64,000 bases of DNA from an uncultured Chloroflexota bacterium (GCA_913043205.1 CAJWLF010000006.1:39242-103241), one strand, 5' to 3'. Numbered from the stretch's first letter, positions 1 through 9,680 are shown. The notes: generated by a model from the sequence alone, not told the origin. Made by a program: numbers and translations.

Positions 1-404
1 CCTTGGTCATCAATACCGATAGGAAAAGACAGACCATGGTTCCTTACAAACCCTCGGGCATCCGCCTCTTTGTCCCAAAGAGCGACTCCTAGCATAGAAA
101 CATTCGACGGCCTATCCTTCCATACTTGCTCAAGTTCAGGAGCCTCTCTCACACAAGGACCACACCAAGAAGCCCAAAAATTTACCACAACAACTTTGCC
201 CAATTGGGAAGACAGTTGGTATTCAGTACCATCGAATAACACCATTTTAAAATCTGGCGCTGGACGTCTTGCAAGCATCTCTTGCTCGACAGCAAAATTA
301 ACGGCACCGGAGCTCGAAGTGTTTGTTTGGAGACTCGCGCCAAAGACAGCTAGCAGTGATATAGCCGGAACAATTAGCAGGATTGCTAACAGGTGCCTTT
401 TCAT
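1..404 (-). CDS. Thioredoxin-like (TlpA/ResA family) protein, partial
   Basis: The reading frame starts with ATG at 404 on the minus strand and is still open at the left edge, so the C-terminus is missing (about 134 residues visible). It begins with MKRHLLAILLIVPAISLLAV, a signal peptide or membrane anchor. A redoxin segment follows with the active site WCGPC in the context NFWASWCGPCVREAP near residue 80, and then the expected strand VSMLGVALWD. Family members are membrane-tethered extracytoplasmic thiol oxidoreductases used in cytochrome c maturation or disulfide handling. The exact substrate cannot be told. It is transcribed divergently from lon. The identification as a TlpA/ResA-type protein is strong; the assignment to cytochrome biogenesis is only a guess. 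Confidence 0.88.
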   Translation of the reverse strand, partial: MKRHLLAILLIVPAISLLAVFGASLQTNTSSSGAVNFAVEQEMLARRPAPDFKMVLFDGTEYQLSSQLGKVVVVNFWASWCGPCVREAPELEQVWKDRPSNVSMLGVALWDKEADARGFVRNHGLSFPIGIDDQ

Positions 405-569
405 AATTTGTCAAATATTGTTAACTTCCCGGACCTTTAGTCGGTAACATGTGGGAAACATAGGCGATCCGTTCATAACTCGCCGCTGGAGGCATTAGGA
501 GCATTTAAAGATAAAACTTTCCTGAGATACTTTAAACGACGATTCCCTGTACACATGCTACAACAAAAT

Positions 570-597
570 TTGGAATGAGTTGGGTAATACCTAATAC
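570..597 (+). promoter_or_regulatory. Weak sigma70-like promoter candidate for lon
   Basis: TTGGAA (570-575) and TAATAC (592-597) are separated by 16 bases, 55 bases before the lon ATG. The -10 box matches the consensus poorly, so this is only a candidate. The rest of the 247-base divergent region shows no clear signal apart from a weak inverted repeat TTTAAAG/CTTTAAA (504-536). Confidence 0.2.
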
Positions 598-651
598 AGG
601 CCCATCACAAAGAAACCCGCCATCCAGAGGACACACAAAGCGCAAAGTCAA

Positions 652-3018
652 ATGACCCATATCAACTTAAACGATATAACCAACTTTGAGGAACCAGAGG
701 CCGAGGAATATGACCTCCCGCTGCTACCAATAAGAGCAAATGTTGTATTCCCAGTTCCGGAAATGCTTACCCCTCTGTTGGTTAACCGAGAAAAATCAGT
801 CGCAGCGATCGAATCAAGCTTGATTAGCACACGTCAATTATTGGTGGTCGCCCAAAGAGAACCTGATAAAGAGGATATTTCATCAGACGACCTGTTTAGC
901 ATAGGCACACTCGCTACGGTCAGCAGAATGCTGAAATTGCCCGACGGTACTACCAGTGTCTTAGTTGAAGGACTCAGGAGAGTGCGAATCGAAAACATAG
1001 TGCAAGAAGCCCCGCACTTTCGAGCGTCCGCACGATCAATCCCTAACGTTGCCGAGACAAACAACAATGTGGCTGAGCAGCTAGGCGAAGCAGTACTGAC
1101 CCTATTTAAAAAAGCCACTGAAATGAGTGAACAAATAGAGGATGACGAATATGTGCGGGCAATGAATGCGAATTCACCTGCTACCCTGTCGGACGTTGTA
1201 GCGGCTGCCCTAGAAGTTCCCTTCCTTAAGGCGCAACAATTACTGGAAACCGAACAACCATCTGAGCGACTACGACAACTTCACACGATGCTAAGCGAGG
1301 AACTTGCGATTTTGGAACGCCAGCAAGACTTACAAGATGAGATCAACAACAAACTAGGCGAAACTCAACATGACTTAATCCTGACAGAGCAGATGACTGC
1401 CATTATCGACGAGATCGGCGACTCAGACACCACGACCCGTGACATCCGGGAATTTTCAGAGCGGCTTTCAAAAGGTCGTTATCCCAAACACATAGTGGAC
1501 CGAATCAACAAAGAGCTTGGACGCCTGAATTCGATGCCTCCAGGGTCACCAGAAATAAACGTTTTGAGCAACTACGTAGAATGGCTATTGGACCTTCCTT
1601 GGAGAAAACGGAGCCGAGAAAGCATTAACATCGATCAAGCGCAAGACGTTCTGAATAGAAGTCACCATGGGTTGGACGAGGTCAAAGACAGAGTTATGGA
1701 ATACCTTGCCGTGCGGAAATTATCACGCAAACTTCGTAGCCCGATCTTATGTTTTGTCGGACCACCAGGCGTAGGAAAAACAAGCCTTGGAAAGGCAATT
1801 GCAGACGCAATGAACAGAAAGTTCGTGCGCGTTTCACTTGGTGGGGTTAGAGACGAAGCGGAAATCCGAGGACACCGGCGCACCTACATCGGGTCAATGC
1901 CAGGAAGAATAATTCAGGCGATGCGAGAAGCGTCGACTTCGAATCCAGTTTTCATGCTCGATGAGATTGACAAATTGGGAGTGGACTTCCGTGGGGACCC
2001 GGCAACGGCATTACTCGAAGTCTTAGACCCTGAACAAAACAATGCGTTTTCTGACCACTACATTGAAGAATCATTCGACTTGTCCAAAGTGTTGTTCGTC
2101 ACAACAGCAAATTCGACAAAACGTATGCCCGCAGCGCTAGTTGATCGGATGGAAATAGTACAAATACCGGGATACACAGAATCTGAAAAAGCAAATATTG
2201 CCAAGCAATTCTTAATACCAGACCAACTGAGGCAGCACGGACTTTCCAGTAACCATTTATCGTTCAGCTCTGCAGCCATATCCCACATAATCAGGTGTTA
2301 CACCAGAGAGGCCGGAGTTCGGGAATTAGAACGACAGTTGGCAAGACTATGCCGCAGAAGAGCCTTTGCACTCGCCGAAGGAGATGGCCAGTCAAAGAAG
2401 ATCGGAAAGGGAAGTTTGAGAAAACAGCTTGGCTCAGAGAAGTTTCGTTTTGGCGAGGCTGAAGAGCAGGACGAGGTGGCCATGGCCATGGGGGTTTTTC
2501 AGACAATTCATGGTGGAGAATTGATGCCTGTCGAAGTAACAGTTTCTAAAGGCTCAGGACGGCTAACCGTCACCGGGAGGGTGGGCGATGTAATGCAGGA
2601 ATCTGTACGGGCCGCACAAACTTATTCCAGAGCCAATGCCAAAACACTTGGGATTTCCAACCATAATTTCGACAAGCTTGATTTTCATGTACATATTCCA
2701 GCCGGAGCGACTCCCAAAGAAGGCGCATCCGCAGGCATAACGATAGCGACTGCATTGGTTTCTGCATTAACTAACACCCCGGTACGAAAAGACACGACTA
2801 TGACGGGTGAACTGACTCTGCAAGGGCGTGTACTTAAGACTGAAGGGCTAAAGGACAAGGTGCTGGCGGCTCACAGAGCGGGCCTAAAACAATTTATACT
2901 GCCCAAGGGAAATAAGCGCGACTTAGACACTCTGCCCCAGGATGTGCGCAGCAGCATCAACTTTGTCATTGCCACCAAAATGCAAGACGTAGTCCTATCA
3001 GCCCTGTCAGGCAACTAA
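652..3018 (+). CDS. lon: ATP-dependent protease Lon
   Basis: This is a full-length 788-residue LonA-type protease, which degrades misfolded and regulatory proteins in the cytoplasm as a ring-shaped homo-oligomer. The order is as expected. The N-terminal substrate-binding domain begins LPLLPIRANVVFPVPEMLTP. A coiled-coil-rich linker precedes the AAA+ module, whose Walker A GPPGVGKT lies at residues 370-377, followed by a Walker B with VFMLDEIDK. The C-terminal serine-lysine protease domain has S693 in PKEGASAG and K736 in GLKDKVLAAHRAG, the same 43-residue spacing as in E. coli Lon. The ATG has no evident Shine-Dalgarno sequence, but the N-terminus aligns with the family. It stands alone between a divergent thioredoxin-like gene and the mre operon. 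Confidence 0.97.
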   Translation: MTHINLNDITNFEEPEAEEYDLPLLPIRANVVFPVPEMLTPLLVNREKSVAAIESSLISTRQLLVVAQREPDKEDISSDDLFSIGTLATVSRMLKLPDGTTSVLVEGLRRVRIENIVQEAPHFRASARSIPNVAETNNNVAEQLGEAVLTLFKKATEMSEQIEDDEYVRAMNANSPATLSDVVAAALEVPFLKAQQLLETEQPSERLRQLHTMLSEELAILERQQDLQDEINNKLGETQHDLILTEQMTAIIDEIGDSDTTTRDIREFSERLSKGRYPKHIVDRINKELGRLNSMPPGSPEINVLSNYVEWLLDLPWRKRSRESINIDQAQDVLNRSHHGLDEVKDRVMEYLAVRKLSRKLRSPILCFVGPPGVGKTSLGKAIADAMNRKFVRVSLGGVRDEAEIRGHRRTYIGSMPGRIIQAMREASTSNPVFMLDEIDKLGVDFRGDPATALLEVLDPEQNNAFSDHYIEESFDLSKVLFVTTANSTKRMPAALVDRMEIVQIPGYTESEKANIAKQFLIPDQLRQHGLSSNHLSFSSAAISHIIRCYTREAGVRELERQLARLCRRRAFALAEGDGQSKKIGKGSLRKQLGSEKFRFGEAEEQDEVAMAMGVFQTIHGGELMPVEVTVSKGSGRLTVTGRVGDVMQESVRAAQTYSRANAKTLGISNHNFDKLDFHVHIPAGATPKEGASAGITIATALVSALTNTPVRKDTTMTGELTLQGRVLKTEGLKDKVLAAHRAGLKQFILPKGNKRDLDTLPQDVRSSINFVIATKMQDVVLSALSGN

Positions 3019-3145
3019 TCTTCGGCTATCCTGTAGTCGATAATGAGCATTGGCATAGCCAGTAGGACATCAATAACGGGGTACAGATTTAGGTCCATGG
3101 GGCTATGCTGTAACGGCGATCAATGGTGTGCTCTTATGCCCTTAA

Positions 3146-3159
3146 TCGCATTAATGCGA
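3146..3159. promoter_or_regulatory. 14-bp perfect palindrome upstream of mreB
   Basis: TCGCATTAATGCGA is a perfect palindrome ending 25 bases before the mreB start, between lon and the rod-shape operon. It could be an operator or a small hairpin (5-bp stem, TTAA loop) in the mreB leader. No U-tract follows, so it is not a terminator. Confidence 0.35.
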
Positions 3160-3184
3160 AAAATGTTGGATTGGAGTTGTCTAG

Positions 3185-4240
3185 ATGTTCAGACCTTTAA
3201 ATTTGATAATGGGCATATTCTCCAAGGATTTGGGTATCGACCTAGGCACAGCTAATACGTTGGTGTACGTAAGAGACCGTGGAGTAGTGCTATCAGAACC
3301 ATCAGTCGTCGCTACAGACACTCGAACCTCAAGAGTACTAGCAGTAGGAAAGGCAGCAAAAAATATGGTCGGTAGAACGCCAACAAATATTGTCGCAGCT
3401 CGTCCTCTGCTAGGAGGGGTAATCGCCGATTTCGAGACCGTCGAGATCATGTTGAGATATTTTATTGGAAGGGTCCATGAAGAATCGCCGTTCCTGCCTC
3501 GGCCTCGAATCATCGTAGGCATTCCTTCCGGCGTTACAGAGGTTGAAAAGCGGGCAGTCCACGAAGCCTCAATACAGGCTGGAGCTCGAGAAGCGTACCT
3601 TATTGAAGAACCTATGGCCGCAGCAATAGGAGCTGGCCAACCAATTCAGAATGCCTCTGGAAACATGATCGTCGACATCGGAGGAGGAACGACTGAGGTC
3701 GCAGTTATATCATTGGGAGGGGTGGTAGTTAGCAACTCTATTAGGATAGCCGGTGACGCTTTAGATCAATGCCTTGTAGATTACATTCGTACAGAACACC
3801 AAATGCTTATAGGTGAGCGCACCGCTGAAGCTTGCAAATTAGCTATTGGTTCTGCATTCGACGACATTGAAGACTCTACTACGTTGGTGCGGGGACGAGA
3901 TTTGAACACGGGATTACCACGTGCATTGGAACTATCCACCGGACAGGTTCGCGAAGCTATGTCCGGCACAATTATAGAACTTGTGGACATCGTAAAGCTG
4001 GCCTTAGAGTCCACACCTCCCGAACTCCTCGCAGACATAATGGAGGATGGTATATATTTGGCTGGCGGAGGCGCGTTGTTAAAGGGCTTGGACAAACGCA
4101 TCGAGACAGATACGGACATCCCAGTAAAGGTCGCTAAGCATCCTCTTGAAGCTGTTGTACGGGGAACTGGACATTGCCTTCAAAACCTGAAAGTTTATCG
4201 TGAAGTATTCCTTACTGAAGACGGATACCCCAACAATTAG
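3185..4240 (+). CDS. mreB: Rod shape-determining actin homologue MreB
   Basis: MreB is the bacterial actin that positions elongation-phase peptidoglycan synthesis under the inner membrane. The sequence has the actin-type phosphate 1 loop in DLGIDLGTANTLVY, the phosphate 2 loop in MIVDIGGGTTEVAVISLGG and the adenosine motif YLAGGGALLKGLDK. The ATG at 3185 is preceded by GGAG (3173-3176) at good spacing. The second in-frame ATG (3209) would give MGIFSKDLG, which matches usual MreB N-termini better at 343 residues, so the start is uncertain by 8 codons. It heads mreB-mreC-mreD-PBP2-rodA, with short gaps or overlaps throughout. The family call is secure. Confidence 0.97.
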   Translation: MFRPLNLIMGIFSKDLGIDLGTANTLVYVRDRGVVLSEPSVVATDTRTSRVLAVGKAAKNMVGRTPTNIVAARPLLGGVIADFETVEIMLRYFIGRVHEESPFLPRPRIIVGIPSGVTEVEKRAVHEASIQAGAREAYLIEEPMAAAIGAGQPIQNASGNMIVDIGGGTTEVAVISLGGVVVSNSIRIAGDALDQCLVDYIRTEHQMLIGERTAEACKLAIGSAFDDIEDSTTLVRGRDLNTGLPRALELSTGQVREAMSGTIIELVDIVKLALESTPPELLADIMEDGIYLAGGGALLKGLDKRIETDTDIPVKVAKHPLEAVVRGTGHCLQNLKVYREVFLTEDGYPNN

Positions 4241-4243
4241 AAT

Positions 4244-5098
4244 GTGTGTGGGCCAAGCACTAACACAACGTGCCCATCCTGCATGAAAGCTCAACAGTCT
4301 TTATTATGGCTGATTGTGCTGTGTGGTATATCAGTATCCCTATCACTACTCCATAACAATGGGTCTCTAGAATCCGTGCAGGACACGGCACTTAGAGTAC
4401 TGTCACCCCTCCAAAACGTGACCTCTGGTATATCTCGTTCAATCGCAGATAGAGTTGATGATATATCTAGCTTCTCGCAACTACGTTCCACTAACAAATC
4501 TTTGATTCGGGAAAACAACATACTGCTCGCCGAAGTGGCTCGACTTAGGATGACTGATCGAGAGAACGCTTCGCTGCGGCAAGCTGTGGGTTATATGGAT
4601 CAGCATCCTGAACTAGAATTAACAATTGCCAAGATCATTGGCCGGGACAGCTCCAATCTGTTGGATTCTATGTTAGTGGACAGAGGGAGACAAGACGGAA
4701 TTGCACCAGGAATGCCCGTAGTCGCCAACGGAGGGCTGATTGGTCGAGTAATTTCAAGTTCTACGAAGACATCAAGAATCCTTCCTATTACTAGCCCTCA
4801 AAGCTCCGTCAACGTCATCGTCCAGGGAGAACATAGCGATGCTGACGGCACTGTAACAGGAAGCAAAGAAGAACTACTGAAAATGTCGAAAGTCGTTGAT
4901 TCAGACGCCCTAAATACTGGATTGTTCGTCATCACGTCCGGTCACGGAGGAGGGTTCCCTAGAGGCATCCTAGTTGGCCAGGTTGTAACCATTACATCAA
5001 GTTCATCAGCAATCATGACTGAGGCAGACGTACGTGCATTTGTCAGGCACGAAGATGTTAATACAGTACAAATAATCACTTCTTTCGGTAAGGGATAG
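4244..5098 (+). CDS. mreC: Rod shape-determining protein MreC
   Basis: MreC is the bitopic scaffold that links MreB to the PBP2/RodA synthase. The protein has an N-terminal transmembrane helix (SLLWLIVLCGISVSLSLL), a coiled-coil region rich in charged residues around residues 75-115 ending in ENASLRQAVGYMDQ, and then the paired beta-barrel MreC domain with GLIGRVISSSTKTSRILPIT and SGHGGGFPRGILVGQV. The first possible ATG is 3 bases after the mreB stop. A later ATG at 4283 (MKAQQSLL) would place the membrane helix directly at the N-terminus and is equally plausible, as neither has a clear ribosome-binding site. It is translationally coupled to mreD (3-base gap). Confidence 0.93.
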   Translation: MCGPSTNTTCPSCMKAQQSLLWLIVLCGISVSLSLLHNNGSLESVQDTALRVLSPLQNVTSGISRSIADRVDDISSFSQLRSTNKSLIRENNILLAEVARLRMTDRENASLRQAVGYMDQHPELELTIAKIIGRDSSNLLDSMLVDRGRQDGIAPGMPVVANGGLIGRVISSSTKTSRILPITSPQSSVNVIVQGEHSDADGTVTGSKEELLKMSKVVDSDALNTGLFVITSGHGGGFPRGILVGQVVTITSSSSAIMTEADVRAFVRHEDVNTVQIITSFGKG

Positions 5099-5101
5099 TC
5101 A

Positions 5102-5671
5102 ATGAACGACTATCCCATCTATGCATATCGAACTATCTCCGATAGCAAGAAGATTAAGGTAACGACTTATGGCTTATTGATCGTTTTGGCTGCCCTTTTT
5201 CAAGCATCCTCCCCTCCTTTTTTTACCATTAAGGGAACATCCCCGGATTTCGTAATCATTTTGCTGATCTTATCTTCAACAATACTACGCCACAGACATG
5301 CATTAGCCTGGAGCTTCGGAGCAGGCTTGTTACTAGACCTACTAAGTAGTGGGCCTATCGGCATAAGCGCCCTCGCACTAACATTTGCTACATATGTATC
5401 TTCTGTGGGTGGAGTTGGTCTTTTTAGAACGACCTATGCCTGGTCAATAGGAACCGTAGCGATATGTACCCTGGTATATTACTTGATTACAATATCCTTT
5501 CTAACGGTCCACGGAGTTTCAATAGATTGGGCAACCACCATAATCAGAATTATCCCTTCCACAACAATATACAACTCCGTAATCGCCGCATTGCTCTACG
5601 GCCCCATCCGTAGGATTGCGCAGACAACGAACCGTAACCGATATTATAGTTACGGCCAGCCACATGAATAA
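5102..5671 (+). CDS. mreD: Rod shape-determining membrane protein MreD
   Basis: This 189-residue, strongly hydrophobic protein has about five predicted membrane helices. It sits directly between mreC and PBP2, the invariant position of mreD. The segment PDFVIILLILSSTILRH followed by GLLLDLLSSGPIGISALAL fits the MreD family, whose members have little sequence conservation beyond a GxxxDL-type motif. It probably forms part of the elongasome membrane complex with MreC and RodA. The assignment rests about equally on sequence and on operon position. Confidence 0.88.
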   Translation: MNDYPIYAYRTISDSKKIKVTTYGLLIVLAALFQASSPPFFTIKGTSPDFVIILLILSSTILRHRHALAWSFGAGLLLDLLSSGPIGISALALTFATYVSSVGGVGLFRTTYAWSIGTVAICTLVYYLITISFLTVHGVSIDWATTIIRIIPSTTIYNSVIAALLYGPIRRIAQTTNRNRYYSYGQPHE

Positions 5672-5699
5672 CCCAAACACTGTTGCCGATATGTGATAT

Positions 5700-7598
5700 A
5701 TGGAAGAAGCAAGCCTACGAGGCAAGGGCAGGCCCGTTGTGTCCTCCAGAAGGACCCTATTACTGGGATTAGCTTCAGGCATCGCAACTTCGGTGCTGAT
5801 AGCACGTTTATGGAACATGCAGATTCTTAATAGCCAAGACTTTGTAGGCCAGGCAGAAGCTAACCGCACCCGCGAACTGCCAGTCCGGCCAACTCGAGGG
5901 ATAATCAAAGATAAAGAAGGAAACAATTTAGTTATTAATGTTCCGGTGTTTAACGTGACTGTTATCCCAGAGCAGATACCTGATGGTAAGACTGAAGAAC
6001 TATCACATCTATTGGCTCGACTGCTCGGCATCGCCTCGAATGAGATCAGCACGAAAATTAGCTTGGGACGGTCTAAGCCTAGAGACCCCATCTCAATAGC
6101 AAGACATGTAAATCGAGACATCATGCTAACTCTAGAAGAAATGTCTTATCGTCTTCCCGGTGTAGTAACAAGCCTTGTCGCACGCCGGTCTTATCAAAAC
6201 AGTGACATATTCGGACATATAGTTGGATATACAGGCCCGATTCCTTCAGAACAAGCATCCAATTACAGTACTAAAGATGTCGGCCTTGACGAAGACGTTG
6301 GACTGTTTGGCCTCGAAAACAGCCAACAAGACCTTCTTCGCGGTAAAGATGGTAGGAGGCTTATCGAAGTCGAAGCGTTTGGTAGGGAAAGGCGGCAATT
6401 AGCGATAGAGGATCCAACGAGCGGAAGCGACATTACTCTGACCGTAAGCTCCTCCTTCCAACGTGGCGTTCACAACATCATGGCTCGGTATTTAGGACAA
6501 AAAGGAGCCGGTGTAGCGATAGCCTTAGATCCTAATACTGGAAATGTCCTATCCTTGGTAAGTTATCCAACGTTCGACAATCAGTTATTCGCAGATGGAA
6601 TATCTGCCGAGGATTATGACCAACTGTCATCTGACGTCAGACGACCACTTGTTAATCATGCCGTTTCTGGACTGTACCCTCCTGGATCCACTTACAAAGT
6701 AGTGGCAGCAAGCGCCGCGTTAACCTCAGAATCCGTTGGCCCAAACACAGCGTTTGATTGTAAGGGCAAGTTAGTCCTTCCAAGTGGCTGGGAATTCCCA
6801 GATTGGTTGCGTCAAGGCCACGGACCCGTCGACTTACACCGAGCGATAGCGGAATCGTGCAATGTGTATTTTTATACCGTGTCCGGAGGGAACCCATACA
6901 GTCGATTCAATGGAATAGGAGATACATTACTGGCAAATACTGGTCGGGCCTTCGGATTCGGCGCAGTTACCGGAATAGACCTACCTGGCGAACTTGCCGG
7001 AACAGTTCCAGACAGAAAATGGAAACGCGAAACAATTGCACAACCATGGGTGACAGGCGACACCTATCAGGCAGCAATAGGCCAAGGCTTCGTCCAATCC
7101 ACTCCAATACAATTACTAAACATGTATGCGGCTATTGGAAACGGTGGAACATTGTACAAACCTCGCTTAATAGACCGAGTAGAATCTGAAAATGGCCAAG
7201 TAAGTCACCCTCCGATAAAGGCGTTAAATCGTCTGCCGCTTTCTGGTCAGTACTTAAACTTGATACAAAACGCCCTCTACTCGGCGGTTAATGATTACGC
7301 CGGAACAGGTCGAAATGCTAGATCCGAGTTAGTTGCAATCGCAGGAAAAACAGGAACTGCAGAATACAGCGGCTCAATATCACCCGATGGTTCACTTCCA
7401 AGTCACGCTTGGTTCGCAGGATATGCTCCACATAAATCGCCAACTATAGCTTTTGCTGTACTAGTAATTGACGGAGGCGAAGGATCTCAATCAGCCGCAT
7501 TATTGGCACGAGACATAGTCGAGTTGCATGAAACTGGTGAAATTCCACCAATGCGGTACGCAGCTTTTACCAAAACCACCTTCACAGCAGGACGATAG
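5700..7598 (+). CDS. mrdA: Penicillin-binding protein 2 (class B transpeptidase)
   Basis: This is the monofunctional D,D-transpeptidase that cross-links peptidoglycan during elongation, partnered with RodA. An N-terminal anchor helix (TLLLGLASGIATSVLIARLW) precedes the pedestal domain with the conserved RGIIKDKEGN and RSYQNSDIFGHIVGY. The penicillin-binding domain has SxxK as S330-T-Y-K333, SxN as SCN in AESCNVYFY, and KTG at 550-552 in AGKTGTAEY. At 632 residues it has the normal size. Its 3' end is followed immediately by the TTG start of rodA. All catalytic motifs are intact. Confidence 0.97.
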   Translation: MEEASLRGKGRPVVSSRRTLLLGLASGIATSVLIARLWNMQILNSQDFVGQAEANRTRELPVRPTRGIIKDKEGNNLVINVPVFNVTVIPEQIPDGKTEELSHLLARLLGIASNEISTKISLGRSKPRDPISIARHVNRDIMLTLEEMSYRLPGVVTSLVARRSYQNSDIFGHIVGYTGPIPSEQASNYSTKDVGLDEDVGLFGLENSQQDLLRGKDGRRLIEVEAFGRERRQLAIEDPTSGSDITLTVSSSFQRGVHNIMARYLGQKGAGVAIALDPNTGNVLSLVSYPTFDNQLFADGISAEDYDQLSSDVRRPLVNHAVSGLYPPGSTYKVVAASAALTSESVGPNTAFDCKGKLVLPSGWEFPDWLRQGHGPVDLHRAIAESCNVYFYTVSGGNPYSRFNGIGDTLLANTGRAFGFGAVTGIDLPGELAGTVPDRKWKRETIAQPWVTGDTYQAAIGQGFVQSTPIQLLNMYAAIGNGGTLYKPRLIDRVESENGQVSHPPIKALNRLPLSGQYLNLIQNALYSAVNDYAGTGRNARSELVAIAGKTGTAEYSGSISPDGSLPSHAWFAGYAPHKSPTIAFAVLVIDGGEGSQSAALLARDIVELHETGEIPPMRYAAFTKTTFTAGR

Positions 7599-7599
7599 A

Positions 7600-8772
7600 T
7601 TGAGCCTCATCAAAAACATTGGAATTTTTGAAACAGCATTGCTCTTAGCAACATTGGCTTTATTAACCATCGGATTAGTAACTTTAGAGAGAATTGGGCT
7701 GCCTATTGAAAACGGCCTCGACAGCCAGGTTGCTCGACAAATGCTGTTTGCGGTAGTCGGCCTATTTGGCATGATATTCATGGCTTGCATTAACTATAGA
7801 ACCTGGTCCGTATTGGCTTGGACAGCGTATCTGCTCGCACTAATTATGCTAGTAGCAGTGCTTTTCATCGGCGTGACCAGATTTGGCTCTCAGCGCTGGT
7901 TCCTCTTAGGAGCCTTCCAATTCCAGCCCTCGGAGTTCGCCAAACTGGCTATGATATTTATGCTGGCCCGGTACTTCTCTCGACGACCGAACCGGAGGAC
8001 TGATCTATCAACACTATTCGGCAGTATGCTCATAGTTGCACCTCCCGTACTACTGATACTCTTAGAGCCGGACCTCGGAACCAGCCTGATCTTAGTAACG
8101 ATTTGGTTCGGAATGACGTTCCTAAGCGGAGCCGCGATAAGGCACATAATCATCATGATATCCATAGCGTTGCTGTCATTACCCATAGCGTGGCTAATAA
8201 TGAAGCCTTACATGAGAGACCGCATAGTGACATTTATCGACCCTACTGTAGATCCCCTTGGGGCCGGGTACAACGTCCTCCAAGCAAGAATTGCAGTCGG
8301 CTCAGGTGGTTGGTTTGGCAGAGGAGTGAGCGAAGCAACTCAAAGCCAATTAGAATTTCTCAGGGTGCGTGACACCGACTTTATATTTGCGGTAATTGCT
8401 GAGCACTTAGGGTTTATCGGAGCAATCACAGTCATAATCTTGTTTGCGATAGTCATCACCTATAGTCTAATTGCTGCTCTGCGAGCAACTGACAATTTCG
8501 GCCGGCTGACTGCCGGAGGTTTGCTTATAATGCTTACGTTCGAAGTCGTGATTAGCATTGGAATGAACATAGGGGTAGCCCCTATCACCGGTATCACGCT
8601 ACCGTTACTAAGTGCGGGTGGCAGCTCACTGGTGATGACTATGGCAGGCATAGGCCTGCTGCTAAGCATATCTCTTCACAAAGGTGATAGTTTATTCGAT
8701 AGACCAACACGCGTTTCGTTGCCTGCGAGCAGCAAACCTTATTCTGACGCGTACAAGGAGTATCCCGAGTGA
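7600..8772 (+). CDS. rodA: Peptidoglycan polymerase RodA (SEDS family)
   Basis: RodA is the SEDS glycosyltransferase that polymerises lipid II during elongation. The protein is polytopic (about ten helices). It contains the SEDS signatures QRWFLLGAFQFQPSEFAKL, LLEPDLGTSLIL and, near the C-terminus, GITLPLLSAGGSSLV. The frame extends upstream into PBP2, but the likely start is the TTG at 7600, one base after the PBP2 stop, with AGGA in front; this gives a normal RodA N-terminus (LSLIKNIGIFE) of 390 residues. It ends in a 4-base GTGA overlap with the homoserine kinase gene. Confidence 0.95.
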   Translation: MSLIKNIGIFETALLLATLALLTIGLVTLERIGLPIENGLDSQVARQMLFAVVGLFGMIFMACINYRTWSVLAWTAYLLALIMLVAVLFIGVTRFGSQRWFLLGAFQFQPSEFAKLAMIFMLARYFSRRPNRRTDLSTLFGSMLIVAPPVLLILLEPDLGTSLILVTIWFGMTFLSGAAIRHIIIMISIALLSLPIAWLIMKPYMRDRIVTFIDPTVDPLGAGYNVLQARIAVGSGGWFGRGVSEATQSQLEFLRVRDTDFIFAVIAEHLGFIGAITVIILFAIVITYSLIAALRATDNFGRLTAGGLLIMLTFEVVISIGMNIGVAPITGITLPLLSAGGSSLVMTMAGIGLLLSISLHKGDSLFDRPTRVSLPASSKPYSDAYKEYPE

Positions 8773-9680
8773 CTTATGATGGATCGCCCATCAGAGTGAA
8801 AGTCCCAGCTACCTCAGCTAACCTAGGAGCCGGCTTTGACTGTTTAGGAATAGCTTTACACCTCCACGATGTTTATGAGTTCCGGTTATCTAAAAGCGAG
8901 CAAGTTCATGTAGAAGGAGTGGCCAAGCTGGACATAGCTATCGACCAACCTAATCTAGCCTTAGATTCAGCTAGACAACTGTCCCGCGAAGTCGGAAAAG
9001 AGTTTTGTCATTTACGGCTAGACGAGTACACCAACATTCCGGTAGCACGCGGCCTTGGCAGTAGCGCGGGAGCAATCGTTGCTGGCCTAGCAGCTGCCAA
9101 TCATGCGTTAGGAAACCCTCTATCTAAAGACCGATTAATTGAACTAGCTACAGACATCGAGGGTCATCCAGATAACGTGATTCCTGCAATAACCGGCGGT
9201 CTAGCACTATCAATAACCGGCTCCCACCCAATCGACTGGATAAAAGTCGATATGCCATCTACTTTGACAGCAGTTGTCGCAATACCTGAACTTAGAATAC
9301 CCACGTCGGAATCAAGGCAGGTATTGCCTAGAGATGTGAGTATTGACGATGCCGTCTTCAATTCTTCTCGCACCGCTCTATTCATGTATGCCATTCAAAC
9401 CCAGAACTTTCAATTGCTAAAGCAGGCTATGCAAGACAGATTGCACCAGCCTCATCGAGCTAAGTTGCACCGCAGTCTGGACTCGATACTTGAAAGTGCT
9501 TACATCGGCGGGGCCCACGGAGCAGCTCTTAGCGGATCCGGGTCCGCAGTGCTGGCATTCTGCACCTCAGATGCCGATACAATAGGTATGCACATGTGTG
9601 AAGCGGCCGAGTCGGCAGGGATCGAGTGTCAATATTTGAAGATGCCATTGCAAAACTTCGGATACAAAATACTGAAATAA
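8769..9680 (+). CDS. thrB: Homoserine kinase
   Basis: This 303-residue GHMP-family kinase phosphorylates homoserine in threonine (and methionine) synthesis. It has the family N-terminus VKVPATSANLGAGFDCLGIAL, the ATP-binding glycine-rich loop ARGLGSSAGAIVAG, GHPDNVIPAITGG, and the C-terminal motif HGAALSGSGSAVLAF. These features separate homoserine kinases from the mevalonate and galactokinase branches. The start is a GTG whose bases overlap the rodA TGA, indicating translational coupling to an otherwise unrelated cell-shape operon. No other threonine genes are in the window. Confidence 0.93.
   Translation: MTYDGSPIRVKVPATSANLGAGFDCLGIALHLHDVYEFRLSKSEQVHVEGVAKLDIAIDQPNLALDSARQLSREVGKEFCHLRLDEYTNIPVARGLGSSAGAIVAGLAAANHALGNPLSKDRLIELATDIEGHPDNVIPAITGGLALSITGSHPIDWIKVDMPSTLTAVVAIPELRIPTSESRQVLPRDVSIDDAVFNSSRTALFMYAIQTQNFQLLKQAMQDRLHQPHRAKLHRSLDSILESAYIGGAHGAALSGSGSAVLAFCTSDADTIGMHMCEAAESAGIECQYLKMPLQNFGYKILK

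Noticed and set aside
70..447. Plus-strand frame of 125 codons at the left edge
   Set aside because: It is antisense to the thioredoxin-like gene, whose WCGPC motif and signal segment on the minus strand are clear.
504..536. Inverted repeat TTTAAAG/CTTTAAA before lon
   Set aside because: It is AT-only except for one pair, with a 19-base spacer, and is easily expected by chance.
5519..6124. Minus-strand frame of 201 codons
   Set aside because: It lies over mreD and PBP2, shows no family resemblance and is an antisense shadow.
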